Assembly: GCA_023230855.1 (NCBI GenBank)
Contig: JALNWQ010000014.1
Coordinates: forward strand, 1-64,000
Direction: 5' to 3'
Source: Solirubrobacteraceae bacterium
GTDB taxonomy: Bacteria > Actinomycetota > Thermoleophilia > Solirubrobacterales > Solirubrobacteraceae
Length of the DNA: 64,000 bases
In this document: positions 22,258 to 31,484 of the stretch, in pieces
How the letters are laid out: each line of letters starts with the position of its first letter
How positions within the stretch are numbered: position 1 is the first letter of the stretch
The notes under the pieces: model-generated
Told to the model about the DNA's origin: nothing
What the model saw: only the letters and a program-made list of their open reading frames with translations
Database searches by the model: none
Translations under genes and position numbers: made by a program

Positions 22258-22809
22258 ATGAGCGCCACGACCCCGACCCCCATCCGGTCCGCCCCGCACC
22301 CGATCGACCCCGGCACGCGGATCGGCCACGTCCACCTGCGCACCGCCGACATCGACCGCGTCCGCGACTTCTACGTCGACGTGCTCGGGTTCGACGTCAT
22401 GTCCGAGGCCCGCGACGTGCCCGGCTGGGGCACGACCGGCGACATCCTCTTCCTCTCGGCCGGCGGCTACCACCACCACCTGGGGTTCAACACGTGGCGG
22501 TCGAAGGGCGGGCCGCCGCAGCCGGACGGCGTCACCGGCCTGCACCACGTCGCCCTGGGCTTCCCCACGCGGGCGGCGCTCGGCGCGGTCCTCGGCCGGC
22601 TGCGCGACGTCGACTGGCCGGTGCGGCAGGCGTCCGACCACGGCACCCACGTCGCCGCGTACATCGCCGATCCGGACGGCAACGACCTGGAGCTCACGTG
22701 GGACCGGCCGATGGAGGAGTGGCCGCTCGACGCCGCCGGGCACGTCGAGATGGCGATGGACGCCGCGCTCGACGTCGACGCGCTCATCGCCGAGTCCCGC
22801 GCCGCCTGA
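22258..22809 (+). CDS. Single-domain VOC (glyoxalase/extradiol-like) protein
   Basis: A 183-residue VOC protein: IGHVHLRTADIDRVRDFYVD, then LFLSAGGYHHHLGFNTWRSK, a central LHHVALGFPTR and an IADPDGNDLELTWDRP end. The HVHLxT, YHHH and Glu motifs match the second module of the CatE-like gene on the other side of the AraC regulator (YHHHLGFNVWRG), so the two are paralogous and probably share a substrate class. ATG at 22258, with a longer in-frame start at 22201 that would fall inside the operator. Its stop overlaps a tandem-repeat array. Confidence 0.8.
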   Translation: MSATTPTPIRSAPHPIDPGTRIGHVHLRTADIDRVRDFYVDVLGFDVMSEARDVPGWGTTGDILFLSAGGYHHHLGFNTWRSKGGPPQPDGVTGLHHVALGFPTRAALGAVLGRLRDVDWPVRQASDHGTHVAAYIADPDGNDLELTWDRPMEEWPLDAAGHVEMAMDAALDVDALIAESRAA

Positions 22810-22900
22810 CGTCGCGACCGCCCACGCCACCAGGCTTCGCGACCGCCCGCGCCGCCTGACGTCGCGACCGCCCACGCCGCCTGACGTCGCGAGCGCCCCG
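22801..22900 (+). repeat. Four tandem 25-base repeats overlapping a stop codon
   Basis: The unit gccgcctgacgtcgcgaccgcccac recurs at 22801, 22826 (diverged), 22851 (identical) and 22876 (diverged at the end). The first copy contains the stop codon of the VOC gene (gcc gcc tga). The copies have no spacers between them and no coding frame is preserved. Confidence 0.8.
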
Positions 22901-23054
22901 CGCCACCGGGCCTGCGGCGGCCGCGGGCCGGCACGCGCGGCGCGACGCGGCGACGGTCGCAGGCGGCCGTCCGTCGGGAGTGGTGGCGACGCCCTCCGAC
23001 GCGGTACCGTCGGGGTGACGGTCCGCGCTGGGCCGCGGAAGGAGAGGGCAGTCG

Positions 23055-24134
23055 ATGCGTAGAGCAATGTGCGTGGTGGGGGCGAGCATCGTGCTCGCCG
23101 GGACCGGGGTGGCGTCGGCGTCCGCCGCCGACCTGCCGCTGACGATCACGTTCCCCGGTGGCACGGTGACCGCCGGCAACCTGCCCGAGGCGGCGGCGAC
23201 GAGCCCGTCGACGCTGTCCGGCACGATCTCGACGGACACGTTCGCGGCGTCGCTGCCGGACGTCGAGCTCTCCGACGCCCACCGCACCGGCGTGGACTTC
23301 GGCGCGCTCATCGGCAGCGGCGACCTGACGATCAAGGCGGACGCCGGGGCGTTCACCGGATCGCTCAACCTGCTGGGCGGCACGTACGACCTGAGCGGCC
23401 CGGTGACCTACACGATCACCGGCGACGTCACGTCGGGCCTCATGGTCGGCGAGCACTCGTGCACCGTCCAGGCGGTCGGCAACCTCACGCTCGCCGGCCT
23501 GCCCGACCTCGCCACCGGCGCGTACGCGGTGACCGGCAGCCGGCCCAACGTGCTGCCGACGCCGGTCGACCCGACCGACCTGCTCGGCGACGTCGCGTTC
23601 TGCACCCAGCTCGGGCTGACCCAGATCATCCCGGCGGTCACGTCCACGACGACGAAGTACGCCGGCTCGATCGCGATCCCGGGCCTCGTGCCCCCGCCCG
23701 ACGTCGTCGTCCCGACTCCGACCCCGACGCCCACGCCGACTCCGACCCCGACGCCCACCCCGACCCCGACCCCGACGCCGACCCCCACCCCGGCGGCCAA
23801 GGCCCCGCAGCTGCGGATGACGCTCGACAAGCCCAAGACCGTCCGGCGCGGCCAGCAGACCCGCCTGACGATCAAGCTCAGCAACCCCGGGACCGCCCGG
23901 GCCCGCTCGGTGCGCGTGACGGTCCGTCGGCCCTCGCAGACGCGGGTGTCGCGCAGGACGATCCGCCTGTCGTCGCTGCCCGCCGGACGCACCCGCACGA
24001 TCCGCGTCTGGATCCGGACGACGACCCGCACGAAGAGCCGCGCCAAGGTGTCGGTCACCGCCACCGCGTCCGGGGACCTGTCGGTCACCCGCAACCGGAC
24101 GATCAAGACGCGGGCGCCGCGCAGCAGGCGCTGA
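23055..24134 (+). CDS. Secreted protein with Thr-Pro linker and basic C-terminal domain
   Basis: A 359-residue exported protein. A signal peptide (VVGASIVLAGTGVASASAAD) is followed by a beta-rich region (about 27-215) with two cysteines (HSCTVQAVG and VAFCTQLG), a (TP)n linker of about 22 units (about 224-245), then a CARDB/Ig-like domain (LRMTLDKPKTVRRGQQTRLT, LSNPGTARARSVRVTV) that is very basic at the end. It resembles Thermoleophilia surface proteins that bind the wall by a basic tail. The ATG at 23055 follows aaggagagggcagtcg. Ligand unknown. Confidence 0.75.
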   Translation: MRRAMCVVGASIVLAGTGVASASAADLPLTITFPGGTVTAGNLPEAAATSPSTLSGTISTDTFAASLPDVELSDAHRTGVDFGALIGSGDLTIKADAGAFTGSLNLLGGTYDLSGPVTYTITGDVTSGLMVGEHSCTVQAVGNLTLAGLPDLATGAYAVTGSRPNVLPTPVDPTDLLGDVAFCTQLGLTQIIPAVTSTTTKYAGSIAIPGLVPPPDVVVPTPTPTPTPTPTPTPTPTPTPTPTPTPAAKAPQLRMTLDKPKTVRRGQQTRLTIKLSNPGTARARSVRVTVRRPSQTRVSRRTIRLSSLPAGRTRTIRVWIRTTTRTKSRAKVSVTATASGDLSVTRNRTIKTRAPRSRR

Positions 24135-24143
24135 TCCGGCCGC

Positions 24144-25583
24144 TCAGCGCCGACCGGTGATGACGACCCGCGCCCCGCGCGCGGGGATCATCGTGACGTT
24201 GCGGTGCTGCGGCGCCTCGGGCTCCGGGCGGTCGGCGCGCAGGTCCAGACGGCGGGCCATGTGGGTCAGGACGACGCGCTGCTCGGCCATCGCCAGCGCC
24301 GACCCGAGGCAGCGACGGGTGCCGCCGCCGAAGGGGATCCACTCGTAGGTCCCCGGCTTGCGGCCGATCCACCGGTCGGGGCGGAACGCGTACGGGTCGG
24401 GGTACAGGTCGTCGCGGTGGTGCACGAGCAGGATGCTTATGCTGATCGGGCTGCCCGCCGGCACGACGTACTCGCCGAGCCGCCACGGCACCGTCACCCG
24501 ACGGCCGATGATCGGGATCACCGGCCGCGAGCGCATCGCCTCGAGGATCGTCCGCTCGACGACGTCGTCGGCGTCCGGCGCGTCCTCGCGCACCGCGGTG
24601 ATCAGCCGCTCGTGGGCGTCGGGCCAGCGCACCAGGCGCTCCCACGCCCAGGACAGCGAGTTGGCCGTCGTCTCGAACCCGGCGAGGACGAGGGTCAGCA
24701 GCTCGTCGCGCAGCTCGCGGTCGGTGAGCAGCTCGCCGTCCTCGGTGGTCGCGCGCATGAGCAGCGACAGGATGTCGGTCCGCTCGTCCAGGTCGGGGGC
24801 GCGGCGGCGCTCCTCGATGATCGGGTAGGTCACGGAGTCGAGCCAGCCGACGCCGCGACGGACGAGGCCGACCGGCTCGTCGCGGCTGACGTTGACGAGC
24901 TCGCCGAGCTTCGCGACCGGGGTGGTGGAGATCGCGGTCAGGCGCTGGATGACGTGGCGCAGGCGGTGCTCCGGCGACCCCTCGACGACCGGTCCGGTGA
25001 ACCCGAAGATCCCGGCCATGATGACGTCGAGGGTGATCGTCTGCATCCGCGGCGCGAGCGCGAACGGTCGCCCCTGCGGCCAGGTCGCGATCTCGCGCTC
25101 GGCGACCTCCTCGATCATCGTGGCGTAGCGGGCGATCGCCTCGCCGTGGAACGGCGGCAGCAGCAGGCGACGCTGGCGCAGGTGCCGCGGACCGTTGGCG
25201 GTGAGCACCGAGTTGGGTCCGACGATCGGACGCAGCGGCGACTCGGCGGTCACCGACGGGGCCAGCTCCGGCTTGGCGGTGAAGAGCGACCGGACGTGCT
25301 CGGGGTGGGCGGTGATCGACGGCTCGCCGGGGATCGGGGCGTGGACGCGGAAGACGTCGCCGTGCTCGCGCCGGGCACGGGTGACGAGGTCGTGCTGGCG
25401 GAGCGAGAACCGCAGCAGGTGCGACGCCCGGTTGCCGCGGATGCGGGGCGGCAGGTGGATCGCGGCGCCGTCCTCGGCGGGCCCGGCGGGCGACGGGGGG
25501 ACCGGCCGGGGCCGCAGCGCTTCCGGGGGACCGGGCGCGTCCACCGGCGCGTCGGCGGTGACGGGGCGGGACTCGGTGGCCAT
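24144..25583 (-). CDS. Cytochrome P450
   Basis: A 479-residue bacterial P450. The I-helix oxygen-activating motif is VLAGFETTANSLSWAWE (about 283-299), the K-helix ExxR is EAMRSRPV (about 330), and the heme loop is FGGGTRRCLGSALA (Cys near 423). An N-terminal proline-rich segment of 40 residues precedes the fold. The substrate is unknown; fatty acids, steroids or antibiotics are possible for this broad (CYP110/CYP102-like) branch. It is divergent from a secreted penicillin-acylase-like enzyme; ATG 25583 follows TAGGAT by six bases. Confidence 0.9.
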   Translation of the reverse strand: MATESRPVTADAPVDAPGPPEALRPRPVPPSPAGPAEDGAAIHLPPRIRGNRASHLLRFSLRQHDLVTRARREHGDVFRVHAPIPGEPSITAHPEHVRSLFTAKPELAPSVTAESPLRPIVGPNSVLTANGPRHLRQRRLLLPPFHGEAIARYATMIEEVAEREIATWPQGRPFALAPRMQTITLDVIMAGIFGFTGPVVEGSPEHRLRHVIQRLTAISTTPVAKLGELVNVSRDEPVGLVRRGVGWLDSVTYPIIEERRRAPDLDERTDILSLLMRATTEDGELLTDRELRDELLTLVLAGFETTANSLSWAWERLVRWPDAHERLITAVREDAPDADDVVERTILEAMRSRPVIPIIGRRVTVPWRLGEYVVPAGSPISISILLVHHRDDLYPDPYAFRPDRWIGRKPGTYEWIPFGGGTRRCLGSALAMAEQRVVLTHMARRLDLRADRPEPEAPQHRNVTMIPARGARVVITGRR

Positions 25584-25693
25584 GCCGGGATCCTACCGCG
25601 GGTAGAGCCCGGGGGCTACTCGCCGGTAGGGCTCGATGCGGCGTCGCGCGCGACACTGGCGAGGAACACCGGCGTTCCTCTATGCTGGGCGCG

Positions 25694-28315
25694 ATGCGAG
25701 GGCTGCGGACGGGGATCATCGGGGCGCTGGCGCTCCTGGCGGGACTGGGCGCGCCGGGAGCGGCGACCGCCGCGCCACCGTACGACGTGACGGTCACCCG
25801 CACCGCGTTCGGCGTCCCGCACATCAAGGCGTCCGACTACCGGTCGATGGGCTACGGCTACGCCAAGGCGCTCGCCGAGGACACCGCCTGCACGGTGATG
25901 GAGTCCTACGTCACCGCCAACGGCGAGCGTTCGCGGTACTTCGGCCCCGACGCGCGCTACGAGATCCGCGGCAACGGGTCGACCGCGAGCAACCTCAACA
26001 GCGACTTCTTCTACCAGCGGATCAAGGACGCGGGCACGATCGAGCGACTCGTCGCCCAGCCCGAGCCGCTCGGGCCGAAGGCCGAGATCAAGGACGCGCT
26101 GCAGGGGTACGTCGACGGGTGGAACGCGTGGCTGCGCGAGGTCGGCGGCCGCGACGGCGTCCCCGACCGCACCTGCCGCGGCAAGGAATGGGTCCGGCCG
26201 ATCACGGTCATGGACGTCTACCGGCGGTTCTACGCGCTGTCGATCATCGCGTCGTCCGGCGTCGCGATCGACGGCATCGGCGCCGCGCAGCCGCTCACCG
26301 GACCGGTCGACGCCGTCGCGCGGGCCCGCGCGGTGCCGGCCGGCGAGCTCGACCGGCGCCTCGGCGGCCTGGGGTCCAACGCCTACGCGATCGGGCGTGC
26401 CGCGTCGCGCGACGGGCACGGCTTGCTGTACGGCAACCCGCACTTCCCGTGGCAGGGATCGGAGCGCTTCTACCAGGCCCACCTCACGATCCCCGGCAAG
26501 GTCGACGTCACCGGCGGCTCGCTCCTGGGCGTCCCGATCGTCCTCATCGGCACGACGCGCGGCATGGCGTGGTCGCACACCGTGTCGACCGCACGACGGT
26601 TCGTGCCGTACCAGCTGTCGCTCGTCCCCGGCGATCCCACGGCCTACGTCGAGGACGGCAAGGTCCACCGCATGAAGGGCGACCGCGTGACCGTCAGGGT
26701 CCGTGGGGCGGGCGGGAGGCTCTCCACCCGCACCCGCACCCTGTGGTCGTCGCACCACGGTCCGGTGTTCACGTCGATCCTCGGGTTGTCGCTCTTCCCG
26801 TGGAACCCCGTGTCGGCGTACGCGCTGCACGACGGCAACGCCGAGAACCTCGGCCGGATCATGAACCACTTCTTCGCGATGAACCACGCGCAGTCGACGC
26901 AGGACGCGGAGGCGGCGCTCAAGCGGTACCAGGGCATCCCGTGGGTCAACACCATCGCGGCCGACACCGCGGGCAACGCGTACTACGCCGACATCGGCTC
27001 GATGCCGCACGTCGACCGCGACAAGTACCACCGCTGCAACACGACGCTCGGCCTCGTCACCGACCAGCTCCAGCGACTGCCGATCCTCGACGGGTCGACC
27101 TCGGCGTGCCGCCCCGGCAACGACCCCGACGCCGTCGCGCCCGGGCTCCTCGGGCCGGGCCGGCAGCCCTCGCTGCGGCGCGACGACCACGTGTCGAACA
27201 TGAACGACTCGCATTGGCTTACCCACCCGGACCAGCCGCTGGAGGGCTTCAGCCGGCTCATCGGCGACGAGCGCGCCCAGCGCACGTTGCGCACCCGGAT
27301 CGGGATCAAGCAGCTCCAGGAGCGGGTCGCCGGGACCGACGGCCTGCCGGGCAAGGGCTTCGATCTGGAGAACCTCATGCAGGTCGGGATGGGCAACCGC
27401 GTGTACAGCGCCGAGCTGTGGCGCGACGACCTCGTCCGCGGCTGCGACAGCGAGGCATGCCGCGTCCTGCGCGCGTGGGACATGCGCAACGACCTGGACT
27501 CCAAGGGCGCGCTGCTGTGGCAGCGGTTCGTCACCCGCGTGACGAACGCCACCGGCCTGACCCTTCCCGGCGGGCTCCTGGGGCCCTACACCACGGCGTT
27601 CGACGCGAACCGTCCGGTCGACACCCCGGCCGGCCTGGCGACGCTCCACCCCAACGTCCTGCTCATGCTCGGCGAGGCCGTCAACGACCTGGAGGAGGCG
27701 GGCCTGCCGCTCGACGCGACGCTGCGCCAGGGGCAGACCGTCACCCGGCGCGGCGAGGAGATCCCGATCCACGGCGGACCGCACGCCAGCGGGATCTTCA
27801 ACGTCATGACCCCGGTCTGGGACTCGCGCAAGGGGTACGTCGACGTCGTCCACGGCGGGTCGTACATCCAGGCGGTGCACCTCAAGCCGGGCTGCCCCGA
27901 CGTGCGGACGTTCCTCACCTACGGCCTGTCGACCGACCCGGACTCGCCCCGCACGAGCGACCAGACGAAGGCGTACTCCGCCAAGCGCTGGATCAAGGCG
28001 CCGTTCTGCCCCGCGGACCTCGAGCGTGACCGCAGCGCCGAGCGGCTGCACACCGCCGACCGTGGCGGCACGATCGTGACCGTCCGCGAGGCGCGCGGTC
28101 GCAAGCGTCCGCGGATCGTCGTGCGGCGCCCGTCGGGCAAGGTCGCGACCGTCCGCATCCGGGTCCTGAAGGGCCGCAAGGGCCGCCGGGTCCTGCGCGC
28201 GGTCACCCGCCGGTCCAGCCGGGTCGCCGCGTCGGTGCGGGCCCCGCGCGGGACGTACCGGGTGGAGGTGCGGTTCGGCTCGCGCACGGTGCGGATCGTC
28301 GCGAAGCAGCGCTGA
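25694..28315 (+). CDS. Secreted penicillin acylase-family (Ntn) hydrolase
   Basis: An 873-residue Ntn-hydrolase precursor. Signal peptide (IIGALALLAGLGAPGAATA), alpha chain (27-227, with RTAFGVPHIKA and GYGYAKALAEDT), then the autocleavage point GLGSNAYAIG, where Ser228 becomes the beta-chain nucleophile, followed by GLLYGNPHFPW and later conserved motifs (WSSHHGPVF, MNDSHWLTHPD). A basic 100-residue C-terminus is extra. Relatives include aculeacin A, AHL and penicillin acylases. The substrate is an amide of a fatty acid or antibiotic. TATGCT lies seven bases before the ATG. Confidence 0.9.
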   Translation: MRGLRTGIIGALALLAGLGAPGAATAAPPYDVTVTRTAFGVPHIKASDYRSMGYGYAKALAEDTACTVMESYVTANGERSRYFGPDARYEIRGNGSTASNLNSDFFYQRIKDAGTIERLVAQPEPLGPKAEIKDALQGYVDGWNAWLREVGGRDGVPDRTCRGKEWVRPITVMDVYRRFYALSIIASSGVAIDGIGAAQPLTGPVDAVARARAVPAGELDRRLGGLGSNAYAIGRAASRDGHGLLYGNPHFPWQGSERFYQAHLTIPGKVDVTGGSLLGVPIVLIGTTRGMAWSHTVSTARRFVPYQLSLVPGDPTAYVEDGKVHRMKGDRVTVRVRGAGGRLSTRTRTLWSSHHGPVFTSILGLSLFPWNPVSAYALHDGNAENLGRIMNHFFAMNHAQSTQDAEAALKRYQGIPWVNTIAADTAGNAYYADIGSMPHVDRDKYHRCNTTLGLVTDQLQRLPILDGSTSACRPGNDPDAVAPGLLGPGRQPSLRRDDHVSNMNDSHWLTHPDQPLEGFSRLIGDERAQRTLRTRIGIKQLQERVAGTDGLPGKGFDLENLMQVGMGNRVYSAELWRDDLVRGCDSEACRVLRAWDMRNDLDSKGALLWQRFVTRVTNATGLTLPGGLLGPYTTAFDANRPVDTPAGLATLHPNVLLMLGEAVNDLEEAGLPLDATLRQGQTVTRRGEEIPIHGGPHASGIFNVMTPVWDSRKGYVDVVHGGSYIQAVHLKPGCPDVRTFLTYGLSTDPDSPRTSDQTKAYSAKRWIKAPFCPADLERDRSAERLHTADRGGTIVTVREARGRKRPRIVVRRPSGKVATVRIRVLKGRKGRRVLRAVTRRSSRVAASVRAPRGTYRVEVRFGSRTVRIVAKQR

Positions 28316-28355
28316 CCCGCGCCGGCGGACGGCCTGCCGTGGTCGCGCCGCGCGC

Positions 28356-28386
28356 GGCCGGGCGCGTCGTCCGCACGCGCCCGGCC
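28356..28386 (+). terminator. Strong hairpin after the acylase gene
   Basis: Perfect 12-base stem ggccgggcgcgt (28356-28367) and acgcgcccggcc (28375-28386) with a 7-base loop, 41 bases after the stop of the acylase. No T tract. Confidence 0.65.
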
Positions 28387-28465
28387 GGCGGGCGTCCGCT
28401 ACGTCGGTCGTCCAGACGGGGTGAGCGGACGGCGGCATCGGTCTAGCGTGGGCCGGGACCGTCCC

Positions 28466-29485
28466 ATGCTCCTCCGTCCCGACCGCACCGAGACCACCGC
28501 CGACCGCCGGGTGGGACCACGCGTCCTGCTCGTCCAGGCCGACGGCCTGGGCCTCGGCGCGCTCGGCGACGAGCTCGAGGACCTCGGGATGCGGTGCGAC
28601 ACCGTCGCCACCCCGGACGAGCTGCCCGACCGGGCGCGCCGCGACGCCCCCGACGTCGTCCTCCTCGACGCCGAGACCGGCGGTGCGGGGATCGCGCACG
28701 CGATCGAGCGGTTGCGACGGGACCACCGAACCGTGACGATCCCGGTCGTCGCCGTCGTCGACGGCCCGGATCCCGACGTCGTGGCGCGCGCCGACGCGAT
28801 CGGCGTCGACGACTTCGTCGTCCGGCCGTTCGCCCCCGCCGACCTCGGCGCCCGGCTCACGTTCGCGGTGCGACGCGGTGCGGCGCGCGCGGACCTGGAC
28901 CCGCGGACCCGGCTCCCGGGACGTCGGACGTTGCTGGCGTCGATGGAGCGCCGGATGGCCGACGCCGAGCCGTTCGCCGTGCTGCGGATCGACCTCGACG
29001 GGCTCCGCGACTACAACGACCGTCACGGGGTGGAGCGCGGCGACGACGCGATCGCGGCGGTGGGGGAGAGCGTCGTCGCGGCGGCGACGGCGGCCCCCGG
29101 CGGCGACCGGATCGCGGCGCATCTCGGCGGCGACGACTTCGTCCTCCTCGCCGCCCCCGACGACGCCCGGACGCTCGCGCTCGACGTCGTCGCCCGATTC
29201 GAGGAGGCGTCCCGACGCCTCCACCCGGCCGAGGAGCTCGAGCGGGGGTACGTCGTGCGGCCCGACCGCGAGGGGCGCCCGCGGGTCCACGCCGCGCTGG
29301 CCGTGTCGATCGGCGTGGCGGAGTGGCGACCGGAGCGCGAGGTCGCGGCCACGGCGGTGCTCGACGTCGCCCGCGACCTCTGCGCCCACGTCAAGACGCG
29401 GACCGGCACGAGCCTCGCGATCGACCGCCGCGCCGAGGACCACGGTCCGTGGGCGCGGCGCGGCCCCACGCCACCCGGGGCGTGA
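28466..29485 (+). CDS. Degenerate receiver plus GGDEF-like signalling protein
   Basis: A 339-residue protein. The N-terminal half (18-125) has a receiver-like fold (VLLVQADGLGLGALGDELED, PDVVLLDAE, then VDDFVVRPFAPADL) with acidic pocket partly lost. The second half (about 135-310) matches GGDEF in layout (DPRTRLPGRRTLLASMERR, AVLRIDLDGLRDYNDRHG) but the active loop is LGGDDFVLL, so Asp replaces the catalytic Glu. It is probably a diguanylate cyclase-like sensor or binder, possibly inactive. No histidine kinase partner is visible. ATG 28466 is an assumption. Confidence 0.7.
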   Translation: MLLRPDRTETTADRRVGPRVLLVQADGLGLGALGDELEDLGMRCDTVATPDELPDRARRDAPDVVLLDAETGGAGIAHAIERLRRDHRTVTIPVVAVVDGPDPDVVARADAIGVDDFVVRPFAPADLGARLTFAVRRGAARADLDPRTRLPGRRTLLASMERRMADAEPFAVLRIDLDGLRDYNDRHGVERGDDAIAAVGESVVAAATAAPGGDRIAAHLGGDDFVLLAAPDDARTLALDVVARFEEASRRLHPAEELERGYVVRPDREGRPRVHAALAVSIGVAEWRPEREVAATAVLDVARDLCAHVKTRTGTSLAIDRRAEDHGPWARRGPTPPGA

Positions 29486-29540
29486 TCCCGCGGGGCGGGG
29501 CGTCGCCGCGGCCTGCCCCTCGCTACCGTGAAAGGCGATC

Positions 29541-31469
29541 GTGACCGACGCCTCGCCTCCCGCCGACGACGACACCGCCGCCGGCGGGTCGGACGTCCCG
29601 TCGCCCGCCCCGACCTCCGCCACCGCGCCCGACGGCCCGTCCCCGACCGACGCGCCGTCGGCCCCGGTCGACGACCCGACCCCGACGGCCGACGTGCCCG
29701 CAGCGGACCCGACCCCGACGGCCGACGCGCCCGCCGACGAGGACCCGACCCCGTCGGTCGACGAGGACCCGCAGGGCCCGACCTTCGCCGACCTCGACCT
29801 GCGGCCCGAGCTCCTCGCCGCGCTGACGGAGCTGGGCTACGAGGAGCCGACGCCGATCCAGCGCGAGGCGATCGGACCGCTGCTCGAGGGCCACGACCTG
29901 CTCGGGCAGGCCGCGACCGGCACCGGCAAGACCGCCGCGTTCGCGTTGCCGCTGCTGCACCGCATCGCCGACGTCGACCGGTCCGACCGCGGGGTCGACC
30001 CGGTCGCGCTCGTGCTCGTCCCCACCCGCGAGCTGGCGATGCAGGTGTCCGAGGCGCTGCACCGTTACGGCCGCGCGCTCGGCGTCCGCGTGCTGCCCGT
30101 CTACGGCGGCCAGCCGATCACCCGGCAGCTGCGCGAGCTCAAGCGCGGGATCGACGTCGTCGTCGCCACCCCCGGCCGCGCGATCGACCACCTCAACCGC
30201 GGGTCGCTGCGGCTGGACCACGTCCGCACCGTCGTGCTGGACGAGGCCGACGAGATGCTCGACATGGGGTTCGCCGAGGACCTCGAGACGATCTTCGACG
30301 CCGCGCCGCAGGAGCGCCAGTCCGTCCTCTTCTCGGCGACGATGCCGCGACGGATCGAGCGCCTGGCCGCCAACCACCTCGACGACCCGGTCCAGATCCG
30401 CCTGGCGCGCGAGGCGCCCGCGGCCGGCGAGGCGCCGCTCGTGCGCCAGACCGCCTACCTCGTCGCGCGCGCCCACAAGCCCGCGGCGCTCGGCCGCGTG
30501 CTCGACCAGGAGTCGCCGACCGCGGCGATCGTCTTCTGCCGCACCCGGGCCGAGGTCGACACGCTCACCCAGACCCTCAACGGTCGCGGCTACCGCGCCG
30601 AGGCGCTCCACGGCGGCCTGAGCCAGGAGCAGCGCAGCCGCGTCATCGAGCGGCTGAAGGCCGGCACGACCGAGCTCATCGTCGCCACCGACGTCGCCGC
30701 CCGCGGCCTCGACATCGACAACCTGAGCCACGTCGTGAACTACGACGTGCCGTCCGCCCCCGAGGCGTACGTCCACCGGATCGGCCGCGTCGGCCGCGCG
30801 GGACGCGAGGGCGTGGCGATCACGCTCGCCCAGCCCCGCGAGCACCGGATGCTGAAGAACGTCGAGCGCCTGACGCGGCAGAAGATCGCCGTCGAGTCGG
30901 TGCCGACCGTCGCCGACCTGCGCGCCAAGCGGCTCGAGCTCACCCGGGCGGCGCTGCGCGAGAGCATCCTCCAGGACGACCTCGACCCGTGGCGCACGAT
31001 CGTCGAGGGCCTCGCCGACGAGTTCGACCTCATGGACGTCGCGCTCGCGGCGGCCAAGCTCCTCCACGAGTCGAGCGGCGCCCCGCTCGACGACGAGGAC
31101 GACATCCCGGTCATCCGGCCGAAGGACCGCTGGGACGACCGGTCGGGCGGCAAGGGCCCGCGCGACCGCGGCCCGCGGCCGGACCGCGGAGACCGGGGAC
31201 CGCGCCGTGGCGGTCCGAGCGGCCCGATGACCCGCCTGTACGTCGCCGCCGGTCGGCAGTCGGGGGTGCGGCCGCAGGACATCGTGGGCGCGTTCGCCGG
31301 CGAGTCGTCGCTCAGCGGCCGTGACATCGGCGCGATCCAGATCCACGACCGGTTCGCGCTCGTCGAGGTCCCCGCCGACCGCACCGACGAGGTGCTCCGC
31401 GACCTGCGCGGCCTCGTGATCAAGGGCCGCAAGGCCAACGTCCGACCGGACCGCGGCTACCAGGACTGA
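29541..31469 (+). CDS. DEAD-box RNA helicase (DeaD/CsdA type) with acidic repeat N-terminus
   Basis: A 642-residue helicase. Residues 1-80 are an acidic, Pro/Thr-rich tail with the repeat DPTPTAD. The core shows Q motif (PTPIQREA), ATGTGKTAAFALP (I), PTRELAMQ (Ia), VLDEADEMLDMGF (II), FSATMP (III), VATDVAARGLD (V) and HRIGRVGRAGR (VI). A DbpA-type RNA-binding domain closes it (TRLYVAAGRQSGVRPQDIVG). It unwinds structured RNA in ribosome assembly or cold response. It starts at GTG 29541 with gaaagg upstream. Confidence 0.92.
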   Translation: MTDASPPADDDTAAGGSDVPSPAPTSATAPDGPSPTDAPSAPVDDPTPTADVPAADPTPTADAPADEDPTPSVDEDPQGPTFADLDLRPELLAALTELGYEEPTPIQREAIGPLLEGHDLLGQAATGTGKTAAFALPLLHRIADVDRSDRGVDPVALVLVPTRELAMQVSEALHRYGRALGVRVLPVYGGQPITRQLRELKRGIDVVVATPGRAIDHLNRGSLRLDHVRTVVLDEADEMLDMGFAEDLETIFDAAPQERQSVLFSATMPRRIERLAANHLDDPVQIRLAREAPAAGEAPLVRQTAYLVARAHKPAALGRVLDQESPTAAIVFCRTRAEVDTLTQTLNGRGYRAEALHGGLSQEQRSRVIERLKAGTTELIVATDVAARGLDIDNLSHVVNYDVPSAPEAYVHRIGRVGRAGREGVAITLAQPREHRMLKNVERLTRQKIAVESVPTVADLRAKRLELTRAALRESILQDDLDPWRTIVEGLADEFDLMDVALAAAKLLHESSGAPLDDEDDIPVIRPKDRWDDRSGGKGPRDRGPRPDRGDRGPRRGGPSGPMTRLYVAAGRQSGVRPQDIVGAFAGESSLSGRDIGAIQIHDRFALVEVPADRTDEVLRDLRGLVIKGRKANVRPDRGYQD

Positions 31470-31484
31470 CCCCGGCCCCGCCGC

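Noticed and set aside
22801..22900. Possible CRISPR array
   Set aside because: The four copies are directly adjacent with no spacers, and no cas genes are near; this is a tandem repeat.
23721..23803. Repeat-rich DNA resembling a CRISPR or satellite
   Set aside because: It encodes the Thr-Pro linker of a secreted protein; the periodicity follows the codons.
25616..29623. A 1335-codon open frame on the minus strand
   Set aside because: It lies antisense to the P450 end, acylase and GGDEF-like genes, reads as arginine/valine/aspartate-rich text without domains, and is a product of very high GC with few stop codons.
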